DNA from: Microvelia longipes
Lineage: Eukaryota; Arthropoda; Insecta; Hemiptera; Veliidae
NCBI GenBank assembly: GCA_018340805.1
Contig: JACMZG010001914.1
Coordinates: forward strand, 43,372,337-43,436,336
Reading direction: 5' to 3'
Length of the DNA stretch: 64,000 bases
Part shown: positions 1 to 12,841 of the stretch, in pieces
Position numbering within the stretch: the stretch's first letter is position 1
Layout of the letters: every line of letters begins with the position of its first letter
Made by a program: the position numbers and the translations under genes
The notes under the pieces: model-generated
Told to the model about the DNA's origin: nothing
The model's database searches: none
What the model saw: the letters and a program-made list of their open reading frames with translations, nothing else

Positions 1-1445
1 AGTAGTACGAAACATGAATCTAGACATAACGTACCGAGTTGTACGAAACTCTGGATTTTAACATTTATAAATAAAGTTTTGTATTTTTTAAAAAATCCAA
101 GGCATGCGGACCCCACGGAAGCATTTCAAAGGAAATTCACCCAGCATGCGGACCCCCAAGGAAGCATTTCAAAGGAAATTTGTAATTTTGCCGTGGACTC
201 ATTTAAGTCTAATTTGTACCTGAGTTAAGGGAGAAAAATTCGATAACTACTGCTGTACTCAATTTTAAAAAATAAATTCGGGACATTTAACAAATGAGAC
301 AAAATGAAAGAATACTTTATTAATAAATAATTAATAGATGGTAAGTGGGTCAAGGAAGGTATGGGAGGCGGGACGGCGGGAGGCGAGCGGCGGTAGGGTC
401 ATGACTTGACGCGGCAGACTACCTTGACGTGGCAGACTGCATGCCGCCGCTACTTTTACCCCCTCCCTTTGCGTGATTTCACAGCATTACGAAACCTAAT
501 CAAGTGAAAATCTATATCTAGACATACTTAGTATCATTGCAGTCCTTTGAACCCAACTCTTTTTTCACTTTCACTGTTTCAAAATTACAGCATTATTTCT
601 CCGACATGTTTTCAAGGAAAGGACCTTAAAATAAAAATATATCAAAAATGACACTATAATGTAATTTTTAAATATTCCAAATTACAAGAATAATCAAAAT
701 TTAATTTATTTTCTTGCCATTATTTTTTTTTGCGATGGCCAAAATCTAAGCTGTTAAAAAAAATCATTTAAAAGTGATATCAGATGTATAAATTAAATAA
801 ACTTCAAAAGATAGCAACTCATTGAAAATTTAATAAAACCAAACACTTTGGCCAAAGATGCAACCAAAAAATGACACCCTAATAGAAAGCTACGAATTGT
901 ACTCGAAATCTAACATAGTTCAGAAGGCAAAAGAACTAAATTTAGAAAAGCGGAACATTTGGACGAATTCTTCCAATGGATCTATTACAAAATTATTCCC
1001 CCTCCCCATAAATCATTGATTAAAATTTGGACCTTGGTACAATTCTCACACACTTCATATATCTACATCACATACTATCTTATATTAAAAGATTTAATAT
1101 AAACGATAAAAGTATCGTTTGCAAATGTGATCCTGCCAAAGATCAAACTTCTTTTCATGTTATCAAAGATAGGAACTCATTGAAAATCTAATAACAAACG
1201 ATGCTATAGAATGGTAGGGCGAGCGAAGCGAGTCTGATGTCGTGAGAAAAAGTTGCGAGGTACCTGACCGAGTAACCTGACTATCTCTGTTCAAGCTTTG
1301 TTGTCATCTCTCAGTTTAAAAGTATTATTTGTAATAATTATGTCTCAGTACAGATTTAACAAGTCTTTATCTTTAATACGTGTTTTTTGTGATGGCTCCA
1401 GCACAGAACTAGTAATATTTTAAAGATAGCCTCCCTATACCATAC
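1..1445. other. Intergenic, no gene seen
   Basis: AT-rich sequence with stops in all frames. It holds a short two-copy repeat near 102-180. At about 1205-1265 lies a fragment rich in GCGAAGCGA-type motifs that ends in GAGGTACC; it resembles one end of the MITE at 13913-14243. I see no splice-supported coding segment. Confidence 0.6.
102..180. repeat. Two-copy direct repeat, about 42-bp period
   Basis: Two near-identical units (102-137 and 144-180) each run from GCATGCGGACCCC to TTCAAAGGAAATT. The same words recur, rearranged, in the dispersed repeat at 25965-26510, so this is probably an end fragment of that family. Confidence 0.75.
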
Positions 1446-1939
1446 AATAAGGCGCGGTCGAATATCCACGGCCTTCTAGGACGTTGGATCACCAACAAAC
1501 TTTTTTTATAACTTTTTTTCAAAATTTTCAGTAATTAGCCGGATTTGTGATAAATGAAGCCTATTTCCGTAATCTGCACGCTCTTTTGGTTAATTTCAAA
1601 GAGTATTTACATTCACTCAACGATTTATTTTTAATCTAACTTGGTACATACATAACTACTGTTAGACGTCAATATTTTGTGTTATATTTTGACATGTCAT
1701 ATTTGTTGACGTTGACGTCTAACAGTAGTTATGTATGTACCAAGTTAGATTAAAAATAAATCGTTGAGTGAATGTAAATACTCTTTGAGATTAACCAAAA
1801 GAGCGCACAGATTACGGAAATAGGCTTCATTTATCACAAATCCGGCTAATTACTGAAAATTTTGAAAAAAAAGTTATAAAAAAAGTTTGTTGGTGATCCA
1901 ACGTTCTAGAAGGCCGTGGATATTCGACCGCGCCTTATT
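1446..1939. mobile_element. Palindromic MITE (foldback element)
   Basis: The two ends are inverted copies, starting AATAAGGCGCGGTCG and ending CGACCGCGCCTTATT. The homology continues inward for more than 200 bp per arm, meeting around 1670-1710, so the whole 494-bp element could fold into one long hairpin. It has no coding capacity. This matches a non-autonomous DNA transposon. I could not define a target-site duplication, so the superfamily is open. The arms differ at only a few positions, which suggests recent insertion or arm correction. Confidence 0.85.
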
Positions 1940-2916
1940 AATAGTCTCGTTAATGCAGCCTAAATTAGATTGTATTGGAGATTGTATCTGTAAACAGATT
2001 GTATTGGAGCAGCCAGCTCCAATACAATCTGTTTAAATATTAATTTCTCAATTCATTCTCATTTTCATTTGGCTTTAAAAAATCACAAGCCAAATGTGTC
2101 GCTATAGCGATGAATTTAAATTCCATCTTGATTATTTTATTTGTTATTGTTTACTTTCATGTCAAGTAGTAATAAAAAAGATTAGTGTCACATTAGAAGG
2201 CATTGAAGAAACCAATCTCTGTTTTATGTAATATTAGTTATAGCTGACTAGGGATCAGGAAAATAAAGCATTAACGCTTAAAAACATAAGGAATCAGAAA
2301 CAGACAAGGAGAAAAAAAACAAAATCATAAAATTATTAAAATAGAGAATTAGAAAAAGACATAAAAGGAGTAACATAAAGAACCAGAAACATACATAAAG
2401 GAGTAAAATAAACAAACAGACATACAAGAAGTAAAAATGACTTCAACCAGGTTAAATGAGGTTGATAAAACGGCTGCGAAGAGACACGAGCAAACACCCT
2501 CCATCTGTTGTTGCTTTTGAAATCTCTTCTTCATGCATTTTTAATTATACTAAGTAATGAGTGCTTGAAGATAAAGAAGAAGCGTAAAGAAGACTAAAGA
2601 GAAATACGAGCTTGGAACTTTGAGTAATTAATTAAACAAAGATTAAGAGTTTAAATAGGCGAATTTAATACTTGGCACCAACTTAAAAAAAACTCCCAAT
2701 TAATTTTGAATTTTTAATGTTCTTGTATTATAGTGGAATAGAATTTTCTATTTTGTATTATATTAGTTTAACATGGCAGGAATAGCCTAATCGGCTCCCT
2801 CGCTTTAAACTGATTTTAACCATTGTGTGTTTTACAATGACTTAAATGGTTTATTTTAGTAGCAGCGAGCAAGTAAGTTTGTAATTAGTATATTTAATAC
2901 AGAATTAAACACACAA
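1940..2916. other. Intergenic, no gene seen
   Basis: AT-rich. It contains the 19-bp perfect hairpin at 1992-2034 and purine-rich low-complexity sequence at 2270-2420. Short open frames here have no recognisable protein features. Confidence 0.6.
1992..2034. repeat. Perfect 19-bp inverted repeat with 5-nt loop
   Basis: Arms 1992-2010 and 2016-2034 are exact reverse complements around a 5-base spacer. A further partial direct copy of the arm (GATTGTATTGGAG) lies just upstream near 1967. Its function is unknown. Confidence 0.85.
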
Positions 2917-3431
2917 TTAGTACGTTCACACACACTCTAGATCCGCGGATCGTAAAGAATACGTATACAATACGGTCAACTAACTTCACGGTTCTTGCAG
3001 CGTATTTGTTTAGTCGATCGAGTGATAACAGATCCCGCCAAAACATGGCGTCATGTGTAGTGAAGCTTCACTTTTGGTTATAAGAAAGTTTAAAACAAAA
3101 AATTTATTTAATTAACTTGTGATTTCTTTGCATAATAATAAAGTTACACTAAAAAATAATATTCCAAAAGTTATTGGATAAAAAACGGTTATATAGAAGT
3201 AAAATAAAGTGAAATAAAAGTTCGACGAGAACGTTATCCGTTGAATACGATCGTCTCTAAAGGTACACACACAAAAAGACAGCGTATCGGGGGATCCATT
3301 TAGATTCCATCTCCCTAGTTCTAGCGTATGCGATCGGATCCCCTCCGCATGGTTCATACAGCTTAAATTACCGTATTGAGAGATCGTACTCTATACGATA
3401 CTCGGATCTAAAGTGTGTGTGAACGTACTAA
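2917..3431. mobile_element. MITE with about 28-bp terminal inverted repeats
   Basis: The left end TTAGTACGTTCACACACAC and the right end GTGTGTGTGAACGTACTAA are inverted copies with about one mismatch over 28 bp. The element is 515 bp with no transposase. A TA dinucleotide flanks both ends if the repeat is taken to start at GTACG, which would suit a Tc1/mariner-type target, but TTA/TAA is also possible. Family assignment is open. Confidence 0.8.
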
Positions 3432-6102
3432 ATGTTATTTCGCCACATATGTTTTAAGAAGTTTCATTTATAATTTTGAGCTCCGCGCTTCATCAATATA
3501 AGCCGTTTATGTAGTTAACATTCAAAGTCAATTTAAGTTGCCGATATAGCGCTTCAGCCGCTATTTCACCGATCACCATTCACCATCACTCACCAGTTAA
3601 ATCATAAGTATGATTTTATTTACACAAGGCCTTACACTATAATAAAATCACACATTTTCTTTACTATAATTATTACACTCATACACATATTCCGTCATAA
3701 AGCTGGTTTATCCTAAGCCAAAATCAGCTTTAAATTTAGGTGAGTTATTTTACGTATTCATTTATACCATTGTAGCCTATTGTATCGCTTCATCACGCGA
3801 TTACTACGCAATTTTTATAATATTTTAAAGATCCAAAAATCGGAACTTAGTTACTCCGCCGCATACAGTCCTCGACGCTATTAAATATTTTTGGAGTACC
3901 GCACACAGAGTAAATCATTACAATGTAATTATAAGAACCACTTACCTTCCCTGAGACTGTAAATAAAACCGACTTTTTAAACCTTAGTTTTACTTATTTT
4001 CTCAAAGCAAAACCGAACACAGCACCACCGACCTTTCATCACCATTTTACTATAGGTTACCCAAAATTAAAGGAAACCATATTGCAGAATTGGTACAGCG
4101 TATAGAAAGATAATAGAGTAGAGTAAAAAAATAATATACAAGTTTTTGAAATTGTTGAAAACAGCAGATCAAAAAACAATAAAATTAAGAGTAAAATAAT
4201 GTTTGACACTTTTTTGGAATCTTACACGCGATAATTAAAAATAATTAAAAACAATAAATAATTAAAAGCAAAGGTAAACAAGGAATAAAAAACATAACCT
4301 TCATCATGACAGGCAACAAGATATTTTCATAACCTCACCCGATAACAATAGTCGCTAAAGTACCCCTAGCGCGCCCTAGCGCAAGCTGATAGAGTTTACA
4401 AGGTGATTCAATTGGAGTGTTTTTATGGATGAAATCAAATTTTTTTGACACGTTACGTTACAGTCCGGAATTGACGTCATTGCAGGAATAATATGTGTTT
4501 GTATATGTATATGTTTATGTACAAATAAATAATACAAAAATACAAATAAATAAATGTATTATAAAAACCATTGAATTATATTAAATTCATAAATAACATA
4601 GGTTAAGTTCTAGAAGTTAGTAACATTATGTCTAGATTAAGTAGTTACAAGTGCTAAAAAACTATCTATGTACAGAGTTAAGGAAGTATTTAACATAAAT
4701 ACAGATGAATATAATCAGTATATATGATTATATGACACACATCCAATCAGCCAATTTTTGCCATAGAAAATTGGCTAAAAACACCTCAACATTATAAATA
4801 TAAGGCTGGCCTGCCACGACCTCAAACTTATCTAAGGGGAAAGCTCGGTCCACGAGATATTTAACTTTTAATATTTGCCAAGAGCGAGTGGAGTGACCGA
4901 GGTTTACACCCCGGCCACGTGAGATGAGAATAGTTGCATTTTTGGCAGCTTGTTTTATAAATGCACAGTGTGCTAGTGTTACATAATGGAATCAGTAACT
5001 CGGTGACTTCATACAGCCCGTAGAATTCCTCATAGTAACCACTCGATATGGCCAAATACACAGTAAATCGTGCTTGATAATGGATCGAAACATTACATGA
5101 TTTGATATCAATTATTTATAAGTTAGTAAGTTAACTTACTTTAAGGTAAAAGAATGAAGGTGAAAAAGCTCTCACTCAGGTAAGAAAAAACTTATGTTGC
5201 TTGAATGTTGCTCACAAAGCACAGATCACAAAATATCAAACACAACACGTTTTTTTAAATGCACAGCCACCCAACACAAAATTTCCACACGTAAAATAAT
5301 TACAAATTTGTCGAGTAACCAAGAAATAAATACATATTAAATACAAAATTTAGAAAAGCTTGTTATGCGCTAAAATCAGCTGAAGAGTGCCGGGCGGCAT
5401 TTTCGTTAATATTATGATAAGAGAGGGGGCGGCTCTATGCAATACAGAGCCTAAAATAAAGGGATGCAGACGCGGAGACGTCACGGGCGGCACTGCCTCT
5501 CGGTTCGATATTCCCCACCCCCGCACAATGCTGCCAACTCCCCTTAACTTCTTTTTTACCTAACTCCCCTTCTTTTAAGTAGTACCAACATAATTATGCC
5601 GGACATATAAAAAAACAGCTGAGAAAAAATTGGGAAAAAATAACCACATTTAACAAAAAAAATACCCTTTTTTAAAAAAAATGTGAACATCTAAACTAAA
5701 CTCTCATTAAAATTCATTGGTCGTTAAAAAGCAGCATACACGGCAGTTAGTTCTACCTAAGCCTCTGATAATCCCCGGGGTTAATGATGTCAAAGTATTT
5801 TAGCCCTTATTAAGGGCTTAATTGTTAATATCGAGCAAATAACTGACTCCTGCAAAATACGTCAGTAGTTTAGCAAAAACGAGCCACTAGCAACTTATTT
5901 TATACATCGTTTGTTCCTCAACTTAAAAAAACAATAAATCTATAAAAATAGCTGTTTAAAACTATTGACTGTCGAAGCAAAGTTTGACAATGGACTGTCG
6001 AAGAATACAAGATGGATGGACAGGATAAGTAGATAGGATTAGTCGAGTTCAAGCTACCAATAATAATAATAACCATTTATTGCATTAAAAAAACAACCAA
6101 AA
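3432..6102. other. Intergenic, no gene seen
   Basis: No coding segment with splice support. A GC-richer patch at 5385-5530 and short fragments resembling the dispersed repeat at 6103-6734 (for example AGTACCAACATAA near 5580) are present. The rest is AT-rich and unassigned. Confidence 0.55.
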
Positions 6103-6734
6103 ATAGTTATTTATGCAACAAGGGATGAAAGTAAGTTTTACAGCTCAAGTTAAAGTTTAGTCCTAAGGCAGTGCCGAAGGAGGAAACTTCATTAGCTCAC
6201 GAGGCCGGTAGGCCGAGGGAGATAAACTGGTTAGATCCCGAGGCTTGCCGAGGGAGTTTTGGCTCCCGAGGCTTGACGAGGGAGATAATACGAGAGCTGA
6301 AAACTTTCATCCCTTGTTGCATATTAAATTTTATCTACGACTAGAGAACTAATACTAACAACTATTAAAATATTTTTCAGCTCCTTAATTGTTATTGTGT
6401 TAGTTTAGTTTATTCTTACCATGTCAATTACTCTGATGAAGAGAGAATAAAGCCACTATCTTCACATTATTTTATTGTAAGCTGTGAATAGAATAATGTG
6501 TAATACTATATTTGTAATTTAAACATTAGCGTGTATATATTGTATATTCTACTCGTAGTACCAACATAAAACCGAAAAAAATCCTTAAAATTTCCTAAGA
6601 TTCCTACAAATTTTACTAAAAAATTCTGTCAAGTTGGCAACACTTTGACTTTTCCTCCCTAGGGAGTAAAAGTACATTTACAGTGTGAGATAACAAGACT
6701 GTAAGTAGAACTTACAATACAAGGAGTAGATAAA
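6103..6734 (+). repeat. Dispersed repeat family R1, copy A
   Basis: About 630 bp, shared with 15663-16254 (same strand) and 56232-56873 (opposite strand). Its first third is an internal inverted repeat: a segment containing GCAACAAGGGATGAAAG returns as CTTTCATCCCTTGTTGC. Between them are GC-rich words such as GAGGCCGGTAGGCCGAGGGAG. The last part carries CCTCCCTAGGGAGTAAAAG. No ORF. It is probably a non-autonomous transposon of unknown class. Confidence 0.85.
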
Positions 6735-6971
6735 GATATTTCTTTTTAAATTTTTATGCACATCAGAACTGAGCTGTGGTACTCTTCTGAAATTAAAGCT
6801 TAGGAAAAGACTCAATTTCAGTCAGGTCTTAAAAATAGTTAAGAACTATTTGTTACTATTTTATTTTACTTGCTTGTTAATTCTTAAATTATTTGACTAT
6901 AATTAGACAACAAAAAGCTTTTAATTGCTTATTATTAGCTTCCATGTTTACCATAGATTAACTAAAGAGAG

Positions 6972-7500
6972 AAATTATTATTATTAAAGATTGGGGTTGG
7001 AGTCGAGGATAGACCCCATTTGCACTGCGACTGGAAGTCTATTGTAGAGTCCCCTCAATTGGTCCAGGTCAGAATAATCCTTTTCCCCGGACTAGGTCTA
7101 GGATCTTTTTGACCAGTGATTCATTGGTAGAGTCAAACTTTGTGAGAGTGCTGCTACCAAAGTTGGAGAACCTTTGAAAGGCTAGGGCTTCACATCTCAG
7201 AAGTATGTGAGAGGCAGTTTCGGATCGGCAGTTTTTGATTCACAAAGCCTACACACTGGGTTATCTTTAAAGATACCAATGGTATGGAGATGTTTGCGGA
7301 GGAGACAGTGACCAGTTAGTAGTCCAGTTACTGTTCTAAGGTCTTCTGCTACCTGACTGCTTAGACTGAGGAGGTCCTCAGTTACTTTGGGACTGGGTCC
7401 TTTTAACATAAGTTTACTGTGCCTCATGCCAGAGGATTTCTTCCAGTGGTCTAGGTGATTGGTTAAGAGCCAATCTTTAATTCCTTTTCCACCTTTGGCT
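6972..7500 (-). pseudogene. 5'-truncated LINE (Jockey/I-like), C-terminal fragment
   Basis: Read on the - strand, this encodes the end of a non-LTR retrotransposon protein: the block TGHCLLRKHLHTIG, then a CRLC cysteine pair, then ETASHILLRCEALAF. This is the typical RNase H tail and CxxC-H-C knuckle region of I/Jockey-type ORF2. A frameshift near 7220, where a short piece is duplicated, breaks the frame; the stop is at 7069-7071. A TAA-rich tail at about 6972-6990 matches the simple-repeat tail of such LINEs. The open frame runs on upstream to 7568, but that part looks unrelated. It is non-functional. Confidence 0.85.
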
Positions 7501-7569
7501 ATAGCGAAAGAGAGAAAAGATAAAACATTCTGAACAATAATACAAATCATACTAAAACTAAAATCCATT

Positions 7570-8553
7570 CCTGTGATTCACGGAACAACTAGTTACGTGG
7601 TATCGGGACTCTATATCCCGTATTCGCATATTATTCCAATAGACATGTATCCTATTGAACATCCCTATAGTAGCAGGATATAGTAACGAGGTTTACTTTA
7701 TTTGAAATCAAAGTAAAACGTTTCAATATTTGGCAAGTAAAAGCGATAGTCTAATTCCTAAAAAGTGCTCACGCTAATTCCTCTATGAACCCAGCTCCAG
7801 ATACCTAACTTTAGAATCACTCCTTCCCTGGACAAGGCAAGGGAAGAAAGATGGTTTTAATTTCACTTTGACATAAAATAACAAATAGATGGAAGAAATA
7901 GTTACTAATTTTAACGAAGATTCAAAGGAATAATTTCGCCTTTCTTAAACCCCCCCCCCCCTCACACGTGCGTTATTCATTCTCAAGGTCGCTCATTTCC
8001 ACAAAGACACACCTGTTCTATGGTTCTCGTATTGTTTAGTTGAATAGAGATCTAGATTGTAGAAGGGGATTGGGCCTCCTTATTGCTGTTAATCCTTAAA
8101 GCTTGTCAAGAACATTATTTGCCACTAATCTAGCGCCGACGTCCCTTTGTGCTCACTTCCCTATAACTTCTTATCTTTGCCCTCTTTCTCAGAGGCCTAC
8201 TAAAACTGAACTGTTCAATAATTTTAGGGCTTTGTTCTCTTCTCTTACACTCCCCCTCGCCATCTCTCTCTGGTCCTTGTAAGCCATATTTATTACGTCT
8301 AAACCTGGCTGTATATATGGTTGTAAGGATAAGACTTGCTTCATATCCCTTCCTGTATCCTGGAAAAAGATGTAATCCGAGGCCACTTTGCTATTGCGTT
8401 TCATGGAAAAGCCACGAACAAGCTTTTGACCATTTCATTACTTGTGAAAATAAAATTAATAAATGCGTTTAATGATTATTACTCTCTTGATTAATAATAC
8501 CTAGTAAAAAGCTTTGTGGTCGTAGATATATGTAAACATCATCTTATATTAAA
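7570..8553. other. Intergenic, no gene seen
   Basis: It contains a poly-C run near 7951. A small - strand open frame at 8189-8404 has no recognisable motif. Nothing else can be supported. Confidence 0.55.
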
Positions 8554-8812
8554 AATTTAGGTCTTCCGGTGGAGACCGCATTATTGTAGATGAAGAATCT
8601 GACGTTTCGCTTCCACTGTGGGAGGCATCTTAAGGGATATAGGACATTATGGATAGAAACACAATGCTCTACAAAACTAAACTGTCAGTTCAGTTTACAT
8701 TATACTATCCATGATGTCCTATATCCCTGAAGATGCCTCCCACAGTGGAACCGAGACGTCGGATTCTTCATCTACATTAACGCGGTCACCACCGGAAGAC
8801 CTAAATTTTCAT
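8554..8812. repeat. Imperfect palindromic repeat, family R2, copy 1
   Basis: GGTCTTCCGGTGG...GATGAAGAATC on the left returns inverted as GATTCTTCATC...CCACCGGAAGACC on the right. The centre holds two inverted copies of a word reading GATGCCTCCCACAGTGG. A second copy of the family lies at 22497-22740. The short + strand frame here (8711-8920) is repeat-derived. It is likely the junction of two inverted retroelement ends, but the class is uncertain. Confidence 0.75.
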
Positions 8813-9752
8813 GACAATAACCGCGAAAGCCTACGCAGTTTATCATCATATTATATTATGAAGTTATATAGCAAATTATTTACACATATTAAATTTCATG
8901 TAAAACTATTTATCCTCTAAAATTACTTTTATGGCTTAAATTCACCGTGAAAATATTTATAGTACTACACATCATAGACATCATAGAATATTTAAAATTT
9001 ATATGTAACTTTTTATTTTAATCATCTGTTCTACTCAATCCTTTTTTACAACTTTTAATTTTTTGTTTGTTGTTTCTAGTATATTATCTACTATTATTAT
9101 TATTATTTATCTTATTTGAAAATTGTTATTTACACTTAATAATATCAGGATGGTTCTCAAATAATATATTATTTTATTATTACTATACTTTTACTATTTA
9201 TTTTACTATGTACTGTTTTAACCTATCATAGTTTTATCTCTTACCAACCTATTATATTTTTCAAACTAAAGTGTACAACTTACTTCTCACTATCTTCCTA
9301 TTTTAAATTCTATTTTCTATCTATCATTCATTATTTCTAATTATTAGTAATAGTGTATTTCATAGCCCTCTATTTATTTTCTTTTCTCTTTTTGTTTGTA
9401 TTCTTTTATATCTTAAATCATTTTATGATATAACACCCATATTGAAATTTTACTTAGTAAACACTTGTTTTATTATTATTATTATTAGCAATCACTTTTT
9501 TTCTTCTTTCATTCTCTGTTAAAATTAAAATACTTTACATTCTTTATACTTGTTGTTTGTAAAAAAATATGTTTATTAAACTGTTAATTATTAGTACAGA
9601 TTGAGGTATTGGTCTCCATGTATTGATATTAATTTATTATTAGTATTAATTTATGATGTTAATTATTAGTATTTTTTATTAATTTTTTTTCTTAACACTT
9701 TGTAATTATATTGTAATTGTTGGGCACTGCCTGTTTAAATAAATAAATAAAT
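8813..9752. other. AT-rich tract ending in a LINE-like tail
   Basis: Very AT-rich, with many TTATTATTATT words and no ORF. It ends at 9715-9752 with GGGCACTGCCTGTTTAAA followed by repeated AAAT units, a typical 3' end of a CR1/Jockey-type LINE. The stretch may therefore be the decayed 3' UTR of a retroelement that begins in the R2 repeat. Confidence 0.4.
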
Positions 9753-10081
9753 AGACAATGGACCATCCTCGAGTCATGGACCTGTCATTTTAGCAGACGC
9801 AAAGCTTTATAAATATTTTGCCTGAGTTTCCACCCGACCGCTTCAACTGATAATACATCTTATCTTATCATACAAACCAAATATGACATATTTATTCTTT
9901 TCACTCAACTCCCTCCATGTTTATATTTCTTGTGTTTATATAACTCCTTGAAAACGGATCCTAAGATAACTTTACTGTTCGTCTATTGTTTTAACATATA
10001 AGGAGAGGATTCCTTATAAAAACAGGCTTTGCTAAAGACTTGCTTTTATTTTAAACATATTGAAATATCTTTCAATATTTA

Positions 10082-10212
10082 CAGAAAAAATTGGTTACGA
10101 GTAGTGTTTGATAAGAATAACTGCTTAAGTTATAAATCATAAACCAGAACCTTAAGCAAGAAATGGATTGTTAAGCAGGGATACACGCATTCCCAAGAAA
10201 ATTCGCACAAGA
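10082..10212 (+). repeat. Dispersed repeat family R3 fragment
   Basis: It shares an ordered set of words with copies at 16740-17060, 25965-26510 and 42893-43172: a start like GAGCAGTGCTTG/GAGTAGTGTTTG, then CATAAACCAGAACCTTAAG, then a GCGCATTnnAAAGAAAATT-like end. Short and degenerate. Confidence 0.5.
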
Positions 10213-10668
10213 AATTTTTTTATTGTAATATTTTTCCGTTTTTCCTTTGTACTCATTTGTCTGTAATGTTTTTCCGAAATTTTCTTACCGAGTAATTTTT
10301 TTCTGGACATCATTAAAAATACCACATCGTCGCAATACAAAGACGCTATGTCGAGTTACACTTTAACTCTACTGCTTTTAGCGAACTTTAATTTTAAAAA
10401 TTCTTCAATAGGATAGCCAGCATGGCTAAAGTCAACTTCCGTTGTAATGTATTGGTACAAAGTGCAAGTACAATTGCGATCGCTATGTTTTAAGTACAAC
10501 AGCAGGTACTTGCGATTGCACTCATGCGTCGGTTCACAAGACAAAAATAAATTACTTAATAACTTAAACTAGCAATTCCAATATAAACTTCTCGTACAAA
10601 CTCCAGTATAAACTGAATGTCGTAGCTAATTGGCCAAGATGTAAACAACCCACAAACATCGAGTGTTG

Positions 10669-11128
10669 TTTACATCAGTGAGGAGCCACTGATGTAACAG
10701 TGAGGAGACACTGATGTAACAGTGAGGAGCCACTGATGTAACAGTAAGGAGCCACTAATGTGACAGTAAGGAGCCACTAATGTGACAGGGAGGAGCCACT
10801 TATGTAACAGTGAGGAGCACTGCTGTTCGTTTACAACCACAAACATAAGTGAGGAGCCACTGATGTTTGTTTACAACTACAAACATCAGTGAGGAGTCAC
10901 CGATGTTAGTTTACAACTACAAACATTAGTGAGGAGCCACTGATGTTATTTTACAACTACAAACATTATTGAGGAGCCACTGATGTAACAATGAGGAGCC
11001 ACTGATGTAACAGTGAGGAGCCACTGATGTAACAATGAGGAGCCACTGATGTAACAGTGAGGAGCCACTGATGTAACAGTGAGGAGCCACTGATGTTTGT
11101 TTACAACTACAAACATCAGTGAGGAGCC
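10669..11128. repeat. Tandem repeat, about 22-bp hairpin-forming unit
   Basis: About 20 units of AACAGTGAGGAGCCACTGATGT. Several are expanded by TTGTTTACAACTACAAAC. In the form ACATCAGTGAGGAGCCACTGATGT each unit is itself an inverted repeat (ACATCAGTG / CACTGATGT). The - strand open frame across it is a by-product of the repeat. Confidence 0.9.
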
Positions 11129-11692
11129 GTATCCATCGAGGAGTCTCGTTACTAAACGATAAAAGTACAACGTCCTGATTCGTCCAGTATAATGTAACAC
11201 GAAGAGGTATGACGACATAATGACGTCAGCGAGGATTATATCGATTCCTAAGCCCTTTTTATTACTCGTTCCCTTTCAACATATTTATTAAAACCTGGCA
11301 AAAAGCACTGTCATCCATATTAAATAGATTGCTATCATGTCAGCATCGAAATAATGAACCAGCAATTTCGATTAAACATAAAATAAATCAATTTTATAAT
11401 TCCAACCCGCCAAGAACTAATACATTCTTGATCTAAGAAAATATTTTCGTTAAAAACATTTTTTTTATTCAAGTTCTTTGAATAAAAGAACCACGGAAGT
11501 TGACAATCCAAAAGCTATTACAGAATTTCAGAAAAATCGAGTAACTAATACTGATGCTGCCGTTCGAGTTACAAACCATAAACTTGAAACTTAAGCAAGA
11601 AATAAACTTCTGTGGATACTTGCAGAGCAGCTGAAAATGCAAGAGGATCGTGATGAAAAGCAAAAATAAATAAAGCAAGTGAACAAACGGGG

Positions 11693-11867
11693 TGCGGGGT
11701 ACCTCGCAAATTTTCCTCACCATATGGCATTCCCTGCTCTCCCCTCACGACTTCGGACCCTCCTTGCCCACATAATTTGAAGTTTTATTTCGACCCGAGA
11801 AAACGTTCGAAAGCTATCGTGTCCCATAGAAACGTCTAGGAACAAAAATCTCGTCCATACATATGTA
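11693..11867. repeat. Fragment of the GGGTACCTCG repeat family
   Basis: It begins with GGGGTACCTCGCAAATTTTC, resembling the terminal sequence of the MITE at 13913-14243. It then has a stretch (11790-11867) ending GTCCCATAGAAACGTCTAGG that recurs at 19117-19203. It runs straight into the TA microsatellite. Confidence 0.6.

Positions 11868-11952
<85 letters not shown>
11868..11952. repeat. TA microsatellite
   Basis: About 85 bp of uninterrupted AT/TA dinucleotides between the preceding repeat and the next MITE. Both elements appear to have landed in, or expanded from, TA-rich sequence. Confidence 0.97.
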
Positions 11953-11955
<3 letters not shown>

Positions 11956-11958
<3 letters not shown>

Positions 11959-12841
11959 GGTGTGTCAAAAATTCGGAAACGCCTCAATATCTCAGGCCCT
12001 GATTAAGATATCCGGATGCGGTTTGCGGGGATCTTTTTTTTTAAATCAATTTAAAAAAACTATCTCTCCGTATGATACATCTTATGGCCGCCATCTTGTT
12101 TTCCGCCATATTGGATTCAAATTTGAAATCTTAAATTAGAAGGTATATTTTTGATGGTAAATTTGGGTTTTATGGGTCAAAACTAAACTGTTTTGCTTTT
12201 GATGTTTTTTCGCTAAACCTAATAGTTTGGCAGCAATTCGGCAGCAAAGATCAGACATTTTCAAAACGTCATCGAAAATAACTGCTTAATTTGGCGATTT
12301 TAGAAAAAAATGCAAGAGTAAAAATATCTTATTTTTAGCTACAGATTATGAAACAGCACAATTATTGCTCAATTTTTATGATTCATTGGCGCCATTTTGG
12401 TTTCAGCCATATTGGATTCAATTTTAAAATCGAATTCAGGAAGGTGTACTTTTGATGATAAATATGTCTTTAATGGGTCAAAACTGAACTGTTTTACTCT
12501 TAATGATTTTTTTCTAAACCTAATATTTTAGCAGCAATTTGGCATCAAAGATCTGAAATTTTGTTTTATTGCTGCCGAACTATTAGGTTTAGCGAGAAAA
12601 CATCAAAAGCAAAACAGTTTAGTTTTGACCCATAGAAACCCAATTTACCATCAAAAATATACCTTCTAATTTAAGATTTCAAAGTTGAATCCAATATGGC
12701 GGAAACCAAGATGGCGGCCATAAGATGTACCATACGGGAAGATAGTTTTTTTAAATTGATTAAGATCCTCGCAAGCCGCATCCGGGTATCTCAAGCAGGG
12801 CCTGAGATATTAACGCGTTTCCGAACTTTTGACACACCCTG
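11956..12841. mobile_element. MITE with CAGGGTGTGTCAAAA terminal inverted repeats
   Basis: 886 bp. The left end CAGGGTGTGTCAAAA and the right end TTTTGACACACCCTG are perfect inverts, and the inverted homology extends roughly 300 bp inward on each side. The middle also carries an extra diverged copy of the arm (around 12360-12560, with GCCATATTGGATTCAAT and GGGTCAAAACTGAACTG). The flanks are TATA on both sides, which fits a Tc1/mariner-like TA target. No transposase ORF. I infer a mariner-type MITE built by internal duplication. Confidence 0.85.
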
